The notes: generated by a model not told the origin, from the letters alone. 64,000 nucleotides of DNA from Pontivivens ytuae (GCF_015679265.1 NZ_CP064942.1:1706001-1770000); one strand, 5' to 3'. Positions 45,009 to 54,397 are shown, counted from the stretch's first letter. Numbers and translations are program-made.

Positions 45009-45983
45009 GTGAGCGCCGAAGGCAGACAAGAAGAACGCGGCGGCACCGAAAATGCTGCAACGCAGCGTCTTTCGGCCGATCGGGAAGGGATTTCGGAGGC
45101 CGCGCGCCTGCTCCAACGGGGCGCGCTGGTCGCGTTTCCGACCGAGACGGTCTACGGCCTCGGCGCCGATGCGACGAACGGCCGCGCGGTGGCCGGGGTC
45201 TTTGCCGCGAAGGGGCGGCCGGCCTTCAACCCCTTGATTGCGCACGTTGCGGACCTCGCGATGGCGGAGGGGCTGGTCAGCTTCACACCTCAAGCCCATG
45301 CCCTGGCATCGGCCTTCTGGCCCGGCCCACTGACACTGGTCCTGCCCCGCCGGAGCGACGCGGTGTCGGAGCTCGCGAGCGCCGGGCTCGACACGCTTGC
45401 GGTACGAGTGCCCGCGCATCCAGTGGCGCGCGACTTGCTTAGCGCCGTGGGCCGTCCTGTGGCGGCACCCAGCGCCAACCCCTCCGGTCGGATCAGCCCG
45501 ACAACGGCGGAGCACGTGCTCGACGGTCTCGACGGACGGATCGCGGCGGTGCTGGATGGCGGGGCGTGCGAAGTCGGGCTGGAGTCGACGATCGTGGGCT
45601 GGGATGGCGAAACGCCGGTCTTGCTACGCCCTGGCGGCGTGGCGGTGGAGGCGCTGGAGGGCGCCCTTGGCCGTCCGCTGGCGCAGCATGCGGGTGGGGT
45701 TAACGCACCGGGCCAGCTCAGCTCACACTACGCACCGGAGGCGCGACTGCGGCTGAACGTGGAGGTGCCGGAGGCGGATGAGCTCTGGCTGCGCTTCGGC
45801 GACGGACCGTCGGACTGGTCGCTGTCGCCCACAGGAGATCTGCATGAGGCCGCGGCCCGGCTCTTCGCCCTGCTGCGCGCCGCCGATGCCGCCTCTGACC
45901 GGATCGCCGTCGCGCCGATCCCGGACACGGGGCTCGGCCGTGCCATCAACGACCGCCTGCGCCGAGCCGCCGCCCCGCGCTAG
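45009..45983 (+). CDS. tsaC: Threonylcarbamoyl-AMP synthase (Sua5 type)
   Basis: The protein has 324 residues, longer than TsaC proper: a YrdC domain (ALVAFPTETVYGLGADATN, then KGRPAFNPLIAHV and APSANPSGRISPT) plus a C-terminal Sua5 domain after a linker with GQLSSHYAPEA. It makes threonylcarbamoyl-AMP for t6A37 of ANN-decoding tRNAs. The GTG start at 45009 gives an N-terminal extension of about 30 residues that may not be real. Repeat copy C begins right after the stop. Confidence 0.94.
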   Translation: MSAEGRQEERGGTENAATQRLSADREGISEAARLLQRGALVAFPTETVYGLGADATNGRAVAGVFAAKGRPAFNPLIAHVADLAMAEGLVSFTPQAHALASAFWPGPLTLVLPRRSDAVSELASAGLDTLAVRVPAHPVARDLLSAVGRPVAAPSANPSGRISPTTAEHVLDGLDGRIAAVLDGGACEVGLESTIVGWDGETPVLLRPGGVAVEALEGALGRPLAQHAGGVNAPGQLSSHYAPEARLRLNVEVPEADELWLRFGDGPSDWSLSPTGDLHEAAARLFALLRAADAASDRIAVAPIPDTGLGRAINDRLRRAAAPR

Positions 45984-45984
45984 A

Positions 45985-46020
45985 CTTTCATCTTTCCGCA
46001 AAATACGCCCGCCGGAGGCT
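45985..46020. repeat. Dispersed stop-proximal repeat, copy C
   Basis: CTTTCATCTTTCCGCAAAAT then ACGCCCGCCGGAGGCT lies between the convergent Sua5 and TRAP permease genes, 1 base after the TAG stop. Confidence 0.78.
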
Positions 46021-46039
46021 CCCGCCCCCGGCAAGAGGC

Positions 46040-48262
46040 TCAGGCCTGCGCCGTTCCGCGCACCATCCGCGCCAGCAGGAACAGGCCGACGGCGCCGCCG
46101 ATCCCGATGAGGTCGGAGATCAAGCCGCCCTCGATCATGAAGAGCGCCACGACGATCAGGCCGATCCGGAACAAAGCGTTCGCCCGGTCCCCGACCCACC
46201 AGCCCTGCACGCCGGAGGAGAGGAGAAACACGCCGATCACGGCCGTGGTGCCTGCACGGATCACCTCGAACCAGCTTCCGTCCATCAGGATCGCGGAGTT
46301 GTAGAAGAACATGAACGGCACGATGAAGGCCGAGATCCCGATCTTGAAGGACGCGACCGACGTTGCCATCGGGTTCGATCCGGATATGCCAGCCGCCGCG
46401 TAACTCGCCAGTGCCACTGGTGGCGTAATCGCCGAGACGACGGCGAAGTAGAAGACGAAGAAATGCGCCGTCAGCATCGGGATGCCGAGCTGCACGAGGC
46501 CCGGTGCCACCACCGACGCCGCCACCGCATAGGCCGCCGTCGTGGGCATCCCCATGCCCAGCAGGATCGCGATGCACATGGCGAAGAAGAGGGCGATGAG
46601 CTGGTTCGCCTCCGCGATGTTGAGGAGCATCGAGGAGAAGCGCGCGCCGACCCCGGTCAGGGAGATCACGCCGACGATGATGCCCGCGCAGGCACAGACC
46701 GCGATGATCTGGATGGACATGTAGCCCGCAATCTCGAACGCCTTGGAGATCGAGCGCGGCCCCATGCGGTAGGGCGTCAGCCAGCTCACCACCGCCGCGG
46801 CCATCGTGGCGAGCGTGCCCGCCCGGATCACGGAGTAGCCGAGGAACAGCGCCACGATCAGGATCAGGATCGGCAGGAACAGGAAGACGCGCCGCGCCAT
46901 GTCGCGGAACTTCGGCAGCTCGTCGTCGCGCATCCCGCGCATGCCGAGCTTGGCCGCCTCGAAGTCCACCATGAAGTAGATCGAGACGAAGTAGAGGATC
47001 GCGGGGATGATCGCGGCGATCGCGATCTCGGTGTAGGGAATGCCCGTGATCTCCGCCATGATGAAGGCGCCCGCCCCCATGATCGGCGGCATGATCTGCC
47101 CGCCGGTGGACGCGGCCGCCTCGACCGCGCCGGAGGTGGTGGGGCGGTAGCCGACCTTCTTCATCAGCGGGATGGTGAGCGAGCCGGTGGCGACCACATT
47201 GCCGGCACTCGTCCCGTTGATCATGCCCATGAGGCCGGAAGCGAAGATCGCGACCTTCGCCGGGCCACCGCGCGCCCGGCCGGCGACCGCGAAGGCGAAG
47301 TTGACGAAGTAGTCCCCGACCTTGGAGGCCTGCAGGAACGCCGCGAAGATGATGAAGAGGATGATGTAGGTGGACGACACCGCCGTGGTCGGGCCCAGGA
47401 TCCCGGCATCGGTGTAGACTTGGCTGAAGAACCGCTCCCACGCGATGGCTGGCGCGTTCAGGAAGCCCGGCAGCAGGTGCCCGACGAAGACGTAGATCAG
47501 GAAGACGGCGGCGATAACGATCAGGGCGAGGCCCGCGACGCGGCGCGTGAGCTCCATGATCAGCGCGGTGCCCGCCACGGCGGCGAGGCTGATCCCGATC
47601 GGCGCGAAGGGCGTCCCGGTCGAGCTGCGCATCAGCGTGCCGTAGATCGTGATGAGATAGATCGCGACGCCGATCCCGCAGACGCCCAGCAGCAGGTCCG
47701 CCGGCGCGATGGCCCCGCGCACCCGCGGGCGCAGCCAGCCGATCACGATGCCCAGCGCGGTGGCCGCGATCAGCGGCACACCGTATTGCCAGATCTCCTC
47801 GCTTCGGATCCCGGTATCGACCCCGTTCCACATCACCCCGTCGCGGATCTGCGCGGCGAAGCCCAGCGCCGTCCAGCAGGCGAAGAGCGCGGGCAGCATG
47901 CCTGCCCAGGCAAGCAGATCGAGCGGATGGCGCCCGCCGCGGTCGTCATCGGGAAACTCGCGGGGCGCGTAGAGAATGAAGCCCAGCAGCACCGCACCCG
48001 CGATGTGGACGATACGGAAGTTCCAGGTCTCCAGCGGGAAGACGGGCAGGAGCGGCACGGTCACGCCCGTCCACTCCCGGATCGACCAGCCGTTCAGGGC
48101 CGCCATGTGGAACAGCGCGTAGACCGCGGACATCACGGCGATGACCAGGTAGGTCGGGCCGGTGAAGACGCGACGATTGCGTTCGACCGGTTCGTCGTCG
48201 ACGCCCTCCGCGATCACGGGGCCGTCGGTCTGGTCGTCCTGCGGTTCGGTGTGCGTAGCCAT
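46040..48262 (-). CDS. TRAP transporter, fused 4TM/12TM permease (TAXI family)
   Basis: The protein has 740 residues with many membrane helices. An N-terminal DctQ-like four-helix part is fused to a DctM-like large permease (DUF3394-free form), with the conserved GTSAGNVVATGSLTIPLMKK and AASTGGQIMPPIMGAGAF segments. TAXI-type TRAP systems import carboxylates using ion gradients. It is encoded downstream of its solute-binding protein across an 11-bp hairpin. The substrate is unknown. Confidence 0.95.
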   Translation of the reverse strand: MATHTEPQDDQTDGPVIAEGVDDEPVERNRRVFTGPTYLVIAVMSAVYALFHMAALNGWSIREWTGVTVPLLPVFPLETWNFRIVHIAGAVLLGFILYAPREFPDDDRGGRHPLDLLAWAGMLPALFACWTALGFAAQIRDGVMWNGVDTGIRSEEIWQYGVPLIAATALGIVIGWLRPRVRGAIAPADLLLGVCGIGVAIYLITIYGTLMRSSTGTPFAPIGISLAAVAGTALIMELTRRVAGLALIVIAAVFLIYVFVGHLLPGFLNAPAIAWERFFSQVYTDAGILGPTTAVSSTYIILFIIFAAFLQASKVGDYFVNFAFAVAGRARGGPAKVAIFASGLMGMINGTSAGNVVATGSLTIPLMKKVGYRPTTSGAVEAAASTGGQIMPPIMGAGAFIMAEITGIPYTEIAIAAIIPAILYFVSIYFMVDFEAAKLGMRGMRDDELPKFRDMARRVFLFLPILILIVALFLGYSVIRAGTLATMAAAVVSWLTPYRMGPRSISKAFEIAGYMSIQIIAVCACAGIIVGVISLTGVGARFSSMLLNIAEANQLIALFFAMCIAILLGMGMPTTAAYAVAASVVAPGLVQLGIPMLTAHFFVFYFAVVSAITPPVALASYAAAGISGSNPMATSVASFKIGISAFIVPFMFFYNSAILMDGSWFEVIRAGTTAVIGVFLLSSGVQGWWVGDRANALFRIGLIVVALFMIEGGLISDLIGIGGAVGLFLLARMVRGTAQA

Positions 48263-48319
48263 AAGCCGGTCTCCCCCATTCCGGAGCGTCCGGCAAGGGT
48301 CTGGTCATCAAATGTGAGT

Positions 48320-48348
48320 GGGAGGCCGCGTGTGTTGCGCGGCCTCCC
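48320..48348 (-). terminator. Intercistronic hairpin between TAXI binding protein and TRAP permease
   Basis: A perfect 11-bp stem (GGGAGGCCGCG with CGCGGCCTCCC, 7-base loop) lies 18 bases past the binding-protein stop. No U tract follows on the minus strand, so it probably acts as an mRNA 3'-end stabiliser or partial attenuator, giving more binding protein than permease. Confidence 0.75.
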
Positions 48349-48366
48349 GTTCAGGAGCGTCGGGGC

Positions 48367-49344
48367 TTACTGGGCGTGGATCTGATCCTCGGGGATCTCC
48401 GCGCCCGCATTGTCGATGAACCACTGGGCCGCACCCGGGTGCCAGGGCAGGACGCCGGCATTCTTGTCCCAGTTCTCCGGCACGGTGGAGGCCGCGGCGC
48501 GGTGGATGTTCACCATCCGCTCGTTGTCGCTCATGATCACGTCGACCACGGCGTTGACCATGCTGGCGGGCAGATCGCAGTTGGCGATCGCGAAGTTCCA
48601 CATGGACACCGAGCGGGCATCCGCCTCCAGCGTGGTGTAGGTGTCGGCGGTGATCGCGAACTCGGAGACCGGGAAGGCCTCCAGGATCGTCGCCTGCTCT
48701 TCCTCGGTGAACTCGATGATGTTCACGTCGGTCTGTACCTCGAGCTGGCTGACCGCCGGGACCGGAACGCCCGCGGCGAACGCGATCACGTCGATCAGGC
48801 CGTCCTGGAGCTGGCCGCCGAGGTCGGTCCAGGAGCCGTTGCGCCGCTCGAAGTCGACGCCCAGCGTCTCCATCATCCGGGGGAAGTAAGTGTCGGAGGT
48901 GGAGCCCGCCGGGCCGAAGCCGATGCGTGCGCCGGCCGGGATATCGGCGATCGAGCTGATGCCCGAGGACGTCAGCGCCGTCACGGAGAACGGCGTCTGG
49001 TACATCGGGAACATCGCGCAGGCATTGGTCATCTGCAGACCGGGCGCGATCGGGCTCTCACCCGCCACGGCCTCGGCCGCCGGGCCCATCGTGGTCATGC
49101 CGAAGGCCGCCTCGCCGGTGTGGACCAGCGCCATGTTCTGACCCGGGCCGCCGGTGATCTCCGCCCCGCCGGACAGGCCGAGCTCGTCAGCCACCAGGTT
49201 CGCCCAGCCGGAGCCGTAGGCAAAGTAGGTGCCGCCCTGCGAAGCCGTGGCCACGGTAAAGCTGCCCGGCCAGTCGCTGCGGTCCTGAGCAAAGGACGCC
49301 GTCGCCGCGAGGGCACTCGTCACGAGGATCGCTGCTGATTTCAT
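48367..49344 (-). CDS. TAXI family TRAP transporter solute-binding protein
   Basis: The protein has 325 residues. A signal peptide (AAILVTSALAATASFA) is followed by the TAXI signature region FTVATASQGGTYFAYGSGWA. It captures substrate in the periplasm and passes it to the fused permease encoded downstream. Marine alphaproteobacteria carry many such systems; the ligand cannot be read from sequence. Confidence 0.95.
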   Translation of the reverse strand: MKSAAILVTSALAATASFAQDRSDWPGSFTVATASQGGTYFAYGSGWANLVADELGLSGGAEITGGPGQNMALVHTGEAAFGMTTMGPAAEAVAGESPIAPGLQMTNACAMFPMYQTPFSVTALTSSGISSIADIPAGARIGFGPAGSTSDTYFPRMMETLGVDFERRNGSWTDLGGQLQDGLIDVIAFAAGVPVPAVSQLEVQTDVNIIEFTEEEQATILEAFPVSEFAITADTYTTLEADARSVSMWNFAIANCDLPASMVNAVVDVIMSDNERMVNIHRAAASTVPENWDKNAGVLPWHPGAAQWFIDNAGAEIPEDQIHAQ

Positions 49345-49659
49345 TGGTAATACCTCCAGTTGTCACGTTCGGCCACTTTCGGGCCTTGAATGATCGCCTG
49401 CCACCGCCCCTCACGGTTGCGCCAGGCGTTGCGGACAGATGTGAAGTAGGCGAACCTTCGCAACTGTGCCAGTGCTTCCGCGCCGTGGAACGGCAACCGC
49501 AGGGTGATTTCGGGCCGCAAGGGCCGGAAAGCCGAGAAAAAGAAGGGGTCCGCGGGTTGAAAAAATCTGCGCGCCGCCGGGTTCAACCGCAAGCTGACGG
49601 CTTCGTGACCGGGCGCGAGCGGTGTAAGACGGATCGCGGGACGGGAAGGGAGCCTCGGC
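49345..49659. other. Divergent intergenic region between TAXI gene and sulfotransferase-like gene
   Basis: About 315 bases without a supportable gene. It must contain promoters for both flanking genes. The only clear structure is an inverted repeat GGTTGAA (49555-49561) / TTCAACC (49582-49588). No riboswitch or operator was recognised. Confidence 0.5.
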
Positions 49660-50304
49660 ATGGCATTGCAGATCATCGGCGCGGGCCTCGGCCGCACGGG
49701 GACGGAGAGCCTGCGCAACGCGCTCATCGAGCTGGGCTTCGCACCTTGCCACCACATGTACGCGCTGCGCGACGACCCCGTGCTGGTGCCGCCTTGGCAT
49801 GACGTGGTGTGTGGGGGTGCAGCGCCGGACTGGGATGCGCTCTTCGCCGGGTTCGAAGCACAGGTGGACTGGCCGGGGGCGGCCTACTGGCGGGAGACGA
49901 CGCGGCATTTTCCCGAGGCGAAGGTGATCCTGACCCTGCGCGAGGCGGAGGCATGGTGGGCGAGCCTGGAGCAGACCATCCTGCCCTTCGTCGCCCTGAA
50001 AGGCCGCCACACCCCGCCGCATCGGAACGCCATCGCGGAGCTCACCGAGACCATCCTGCAACGGCTCATCGGCCCGGATCTCACGGACCGCGCTGCCGCT
50101 CTGTCCGCCTTCGAGGCGCACAACGCCGCCGTGCGGGCCGCGATCCCGCCGGAACGCCTTCTGGAACTGCCGGTCGGTGCGGGGTGGGCGCCGCTCTGCG
50201 CCTTCCTCGGCGTCCCGGTGCCGGACCAGCCCTATCCCTCCGGCAACACGTCGGCCCAGTTCCGGGAGCGGGTCGCCCGCAACCTCGCGCCGGATCCCGG
50301 CTAA
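49660..50304 (+). CDS. Sulfotransferase family protein
   Basis: The protein has 214 residues. The N-terminal P-loop-like GAGLGRTGTESLRNAL (residues 7-22) is the PAPS 5'-phosphosulfate-binding motif of the sulfotransferase fold, and AKVILTLREAEAWWASL corresponds to the 3'-phosphate-binding strand and helix. It is shorter than typical carbohydrate sulfotransferases and resembles the DUF/Sulfotransfer_4 group. The acceptor is unknown. It lies upstream of the ABC importer with a 97-base gap. Confidence 0.83.
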   Translation: MALQIIGAGLGRTGTESLRNALIELGFAPCHHMYALRDDPVLVPPWHDVVCGGAAPDWDALFAGFEAQVDWPGAAYWRETTRHFPEAKVILTLREAEAWWASLEQTILPFVALKGRHTPPHRNAIAELTETILQRLIGPDLTDRAAALSAFEAHNAAVRAAIPPERLLELPVGAGWAPLCAFLGVPVPDQPYPSGNTSAQFRERVARNLAPDPG

Positions 50305-50401
50305 GACCGGGTGCAACAGGACTGTCACCTTTCGCATTTAGGTGGAGGCTCCGTGGAATGCCGATCCCCCCGGCTCGGCCCGACATGGAGTTGAATGTCC
50401 G

Positions 50402-51388
50402 ATGAAAAAGATGATCCCGGCCCTGCTGGCCGGCCTCGCCCTGACCGGCGTGGCCCACGCGCAGAACACTGACGTGTCCGGTCCCCTCGTGCTCTACACC
50501 TCGCAGCCGAACGAGGATGCACAGGCGACCGTTGACGCTTTCACCGCCGCCTATCCGAACGTGGAGGTGGAGTGGGTGCGCGACGGCACCACCCGCATCA
50601 TGGCTCGGCTGGAGGCGGAGTTCGAAGCGGGCAACCCCCAGCCCGACGTGCTGCTGATCGCCGACATGGTGACGATGGAGGGGCTGGAGGCCGAGGGGCG
50701 GCTGATGCCTTATGCCGAGGCCGACACCTCCGCCTACGACCCGGCGATCATGGATGACGAGGGGCACTACTTCTCCACCAAGCTTATCACGACGGGCATC
50801 GTCTACAACACGGCAGCACCCTTCCAGCCGACCTCCTACATGGACCTTCTGCGGCCCGAGGCGGAGGGGCAGATCGCGATGCCTTCGCCGCTGACCTCCG
50901 GGGCCGCGACGATCCACATGGCCGCGCTGACCGGCCATCCGGATCTGGGCTGGGAGCTCTACGAAGGCCTCGCCGAGCAGGGTGCGAACCCGCAGGGCGG
51001 CAATGGCGGCACCTACCGTGCCGTGGCGGGCGGCGAGCAGATGTTCGGCTTCGTCGTCGACTTCCTCCCGATCCGGGAGAAGGCGAACGGCGCCCCGGTC
51101 GAGTTCGTCTTCCCCGAGGAGGGCGTGTCCGCCGTGACCGAGCCGGTGGCGATCCTGTCCACAGCGCAGAACGTGCCGGCCGCGCAGGCCTTCGTCGACT
51201 TCCTGCTCTCGCCCGAGGGTCAGCAGCTCGCCGCCGATCAGGGCTATCTGCCCGCGCATCCGGACATCACGCCGCCCGCGGGCTTCCCGTCGCGTGACGA
51301 GATCGAGCTGATCGAGTTCGATCCGGCCGAGGCGCTGGACAATGCCGAGGACAACCGCCTGCGCTTCGTGGACATCTTCGGCGGCTGA
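50402..51388 (+). CDS. ABC transporter substrate-binding protein (AfuA/FbpA-like)
   Basis: The protein has 328 residues. A 20-residue signal peptide ends ALTGVAHA. The mature protein begins with LVLYTSQPNEDAQATVDAF as in type-2 binding proteins of the Fe(III)/2-aminoethylphosphonate/thiamine group. The tandem tyrosines that coordinate iron in FbpA are not evident, so iron should not be assumed. It is followed directly by its permease gene. Confidence 0.9.
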   Translation: MKKMIPALLAGLALTGVAHAQNTDVSGPLVLYTSQPNEDAQATVDAFTAAYPNVEVEWVRDGTTRIMARLEAEFEAGNPQPDVLLIADMVTMEGLEAEGRLMPYAEADTSAYDPAIMDDEGHYFSTKLITTGIVYNTAAPFQPTSYMDLLRPEAEGQIAMPSPLTSGAATIHMAALTGHPDLGWELYEGLAEQGANPQGGNGGTYRAVAGGEQMFGFVVDFLPIREKANGAPVEFVFPEEGVSAVTEPVAILSTAQNVPAAQAFVDFLLSPEGQQLAADQGYLPAHPDITPPAGFPSRDEIELIEFDPAEALDNAEDNRLRFVDIFGG

Positions 51389-51391
51389 GCC

Positions 51392-53104
51392 CTGCAGGCG
51401 ACGCTGCGATACCTGCGGGGCGGCGAGGGACTGACCCTTGCCGCCCTGCTTCTGTTTGCCGGGGCACTCTTCGTGCTGCCGCTGGCACTGCTCGCGCGCG
51501 TCGGGCTGGTGGACGACGGGAGCCTGTCGCTGGCGCCACTCATGAACGCGCTCGACAGCCGCTCGGTGCCGCGAGCCCTGTGGAACTCCATCGACAGCGC
51601 CGGAGTGTCTGCCGCGCTCTCACTCGTCGCGGGAACGACGGTCGCGCTGGTCGTCGGGCTGACGGATGCGCGGGGCAAGGCGGTGTTCACCTTCCTGCTG
51701 CTCATCCCGATGATGATCCCGCCGCATGTGACCGCGATCGCCTGGGTGCAGGCGATGGGGCCGTCCTCACCGATCCTGAACACCGTGGGCCTCGCGCCGC
51801 CGCCGGGCTCGCCCCATCCGCTCTACAGCCGGGAGGGGGTGATCGCGCTGCTGGCCGTGCAGCACACGCCGCTGGTGTTCCTCGTGGTGCTCGCCGCCCT
51901 GCGCGCCCTGCCCCGTGAGATGTCGGAGGCCGCGCGGGTTGCGGGCGCCGGCGCCGGGCGGCTGATGCGGCGGATCGTGCTGCCGCTGCTGGCACCAACG
52001 CTGATCGCGGCCTATGCGCTCGCCTTCGTCTCCGCGCTGGGGAACTTCGGGATCCCGGCGCTCCTGGGCATTCCCGCGCGCTACACCACGCTACCGGTGC
52101 TGATTTGGCAGCGGCTGTCGAGCTTCGGGCCGTCGATGCTGGCAGATGTCGCCGCGATCTCCGCCCTGCTGGCGGGGCTCGCCATCCTGATCGTGATCGT
52201 GCAGATGACCCTGCTTGGGCGCAGCCGCGCGGCCCTGATCGGCCCGCCGCAGGCGCCGCTGCGGCTGACGCTGGGGCGCTGGAGGCCGGTAGTCGAGGGG
52301 GCGATGGTGCTGCTGGTGCTCGTCACGCTGCTGCTGCCCGTCGCGGCGCTCTTCGGCACGGCGCTGGTTGTGACCTACGGCCTGCCCCTGACGGCGGAGA
52401 CGATGACCCTCGCCAATTTCCGGGAGATCCTGTTCGAGCAGAGCGTGACGGCGCGCGCCTTCCTCAATTCCACGCTCACCGCCGGAGCGGCGGCGCTGAT
52501 CATCGCGCTCGGCGGTATGGTGCTCGCCCGGTTTCTGGCCGGGACGGCGCGGGGGCCGCGGCGGGTAGGGCTGGGGCTCTCAACGCTGGCGGAGATGACC
52601 TATGCGATTCCGGGGCTCGTGATCTCCATCGCGTTCATCCTCGCCTTCATCCGGCCGCTGCCGGTGGTGGGCGTCTCACTCTACAACACGCTGGGGATCA
52701 TCTTCCTCGCATACCTCTGCGCCTTCTTCGCCGTGGCGCTGAAACCCATCGCGGCCGCGGCGATGCAGCTCGACCCCGCCCTCGATGCCGCTGCGCGGGT
52801 GGCGGGGGCGGGCTATGGCTACCGGATGCGGCGGATCTTCCTGCCACTGATCGCGCCCGCCGCGGCCTCCGGCGCGATCCTGGTGTTCCTGACGGCGTAT
52901 AACGAGGTCACCGTGTCCGCCCTGTTGTGGTCCACGGGGACGGAAACGATCGGGACCGCGATCTACAACTACGAGGATGGCGGCTACACCACGCTGGCCG
53001 CCGCGATGTCCGCGGTGACGGTGATCGCGACGGTGGCGCTGATGGCGATGCTGCACGTGATGGGGCGGCGGCTGCCCGCGGGCGTGGTGCCCTGGCGGCT
53101 CTAG
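51392..53104 (+). CDS. ABC transporter permease, fused two-domain (FbpB/ThiP-like)
   Basis: About 570 residues with two BPD_transp_1 domains in tandem (each with an EAA-type loop, for example EMSEAARVAGAGAGRLMRRI and ALDAAARVAGAGYGYRMRRI). Homologues begin with a helix equivalent to LTLAALLLFAGALFVLPLAL, which here is encoded upstream of the first canonical start (GTG 51473). The reading frame back to the preceding stop contains only CTG codons as starts (51392, 51404, 51413), so a CTG start is proposed. The permease frame follows the binding-protein stop almost without a gap. Confidence 0.85.
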   Translation: MQATLRYLRGGEGLTLAALLLFAGALFVLPLALLARVGLVDDGSLSLAPLMNALDSRSVPRALWNSIDSAGVSAALSLVAGTTVALVVGLTDARGKAVFTFLLLIPMMIPPHVTAIAWVQAMGPSSPILNTVGLAPPPGSPHPLYSREGVIALLAVQHTPLVFLVVLAALRALPREMSEAARVAGAGAGRLMRRIVLPLLAPTLIAAYALAFVSALGNFGIPALLGIPARYTTLPVLIWQRLSSFGPSMLADVAAISALLAGLAILIVIVQMTLLGRSRAALIGPPQAPLRLTLGRWRPVVEGAMVLLVLVTLLLPVAALFGTALVVTYGLPLTAETMTLANFREILFEQSVTARAFLNSTLTAGAAALIIALGGMVLARFLAGTARGPRRVGLGLSTLAEMTYAIPGLVISIAFILAFIRPLPVVGVSLYNTLGIIFLAYLCAFFAVALKPIAAAAMQLDPALDAAARVAGAGYGYRMRRIFLPLIAPAAASGAILVFLTAYNEVTVSALLWSTGTETIGTAIYNYEDGGYTTLAAAMSAVTVIATVALMAMLHVMGRRLPAGVVPWRL

Positions 53105-54120
53105 CCGGGCAGGATCCAGCCGCCATTGATCATGAGGCCCAGCCGCTCGCCGACCTCCACGGGGCGGTCGAGGTGGAGCTGAAAGGGCTCCGACAGCCCC
53201 TCCACCCGCGCTGTCCCCTCCCAGTGGCCACCACGGTAGAGGACGCTTTCCACGGTGGCGGACAGCGTGGTGGCGTCGGGATCGGTGACGGAGAGGTCGG
53301 CGGGGCGGAAGAGCGCGTGCGTGCCCCCGTTCCCGCGCAGCTTCACCGGATGTCCGGCGAGTCTCACGGCACCGCCCTCGACGGAAACCGGCTGCACCGC
53401 GCCGTGACCGATGAAGCGGGCGACGGCGGCGTTGGCGGGGCGGTCGTAGATCTCCGTCGGGGTGCCGACCTGGAGGAACCGCCCCTCCGCCATCACCGCC
53501 ATGCGGTCGGCCACGGCCATCGCCTCCCGCTGGTCATGGGTGATGTAGACGGTCGTCGCGCCCGCGGTGCGGTGAAAGCCGACGAGCTCCTCCTCCATGG
53601 TGCTGCGCAGGTGCGGATCGAGATTGGCGAGCGGCTCGTCCATCAGGATCGTCCCCGCCTCCTGCGCGAGGCACCGCGCGAGCGCCACCCGCTGCCGCTG
53701 GCCGCCGGACAGGTCCGCCGGTTTGCGCGCGGCATAGTCGGTGAGCGCCACGGTGGCGAGGTGGCGGTCTGCGTTGCGCGCCGCCTCCGCCCGCTTGACG
53801 CCCGCCGCCTCGGCCGGGAAGGCCACGTTGCCGCGCACGTCGAGATGGGGCCACAGCGCGTAGGACTGGAAGACGAAGCCGACATTGCGGTCCTCGGGCG
53901 CCACATGCAGCCCCGGTCCGCTGACCGTGCGACCTGCCAGCGCGATCTCGCCTGCATCGGCCACCTCCAGCCCCGCGATCAGTCGGAGCAGCGTGGACTT
54001 CCCGCAGCCCGACGCGCCGACGATGGCGAAGAACTCGCCGGTGGAGAGCTCGACGCTGACATCGTCGACCGCGGCGCGGGCGCCGAAGCGCTTGGTGACC
54101 CCTGCAAGGCGGATACTCAT
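53101..54120 (-). CDS. ABC transporter ATP-binding protein (Fe3+/polyamine type)
   Basis: The protein has 339 residues. Walker A GASGCGKST, signature LSGGQRQRVALARCLA, Walker B ILMDEPLANLD and a C-terminal TOBE-like region. It is predicted to energise the adjacent permease, but it is encoded on the opposite strand, converging on it with a 4-base overlap of stop codons. ATG 54120 matches homologues (MSIRLAGVTKRFG). Confidence 0.93.
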   Translation of the reverse strand: MSIRLAGVTKRFGARAAVDDVSVELSTGEFFAIVGASGCGKSTLLRLIAGLEVADAGEIALAGRTVSGPGLHVAPEDRNVGFVFQSYALWPHLDVRGNVAFPAEAAGVKRAEAARNADRHLATVALTDYAARKPADLSGGQRQRVALARCLAQEAGTILMDEPLANLDPHLRSTMEEELVGFHRTAGATTVYITHDQREAMAVADRMAVMAEGRFLQVGTPTEIYDRPANAAVARFIGHGAVQPVSVEGGAVRLAGHPVKLRGNGGTHALFRPADLSVTDPDATTLSATVESVLYRGGHWEGTARVEGLSEPFQLHLDRPVEVGERLGLMINGGWILPG

Positions 54121-54269
54121 GCGATGCGGCCTCCGATCCGCGCCGCCCCTCTTGCAACGCTTGCACGACGATTTCGTGTCATCGGGGCGGCGTGGGTGCA
54201 TGCAGTCGAAACGGAGTTCCAGCCGCGGAAAAGCTCAGGGCTAAACCAAATCGGACAATTGTAAGGGAG

Positions 54270-54356
54270 TGGTGCCCAGGAGAGGACTCGAACCTCCACG
54301 TCCATACGGACACCAGCACCTGAAGCTGGCGCGTCTACCAATTCCGCCACCTGGGC
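54270..54356 (-). tRNA. tRNA-Leu (anticodon CAG)
   Basis: An 87-base class II tRNA with a long variable arm (TGTCCGTATGGACG) and encoded CCA. Acceptor GCCCAGG pairs with CCTGGGC; the anticodon stem CCAGC/GCTGG encloses TTCAGGT, giving CAG, which reads CUG. Confidence 0.97.
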
Positions 54357-54397
54357 AGGTGTCGTGGAGCGTCCTCTACGCCGGTGGGCGGGGGGTG

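Noticed and set aside
49341..49757. Minus-strand open frame of 138 codons between the TAXI gene and the sulfotransferase gene
   Set aside because: Composition is Arg/Pro-rich without recognisable pattern, no ribosome-binding site, and it overlaps the sulfotransferase coding region on the other strand; it looks like a GC-driven spurious frame.
50305..50401. TPP or other riboswitch before the ABC importer
   Set aside because: The conserved CUGAGA and other thiamine-box elements are absent in the 97-base leader.
51473..53104. ABC permease starting at GTG 51473
   Set aside because: This would cut the first membrane helix in half; the upstream in-frame segment encodes a continuous helix with homologous character, so an earlier CTG start is preferred.
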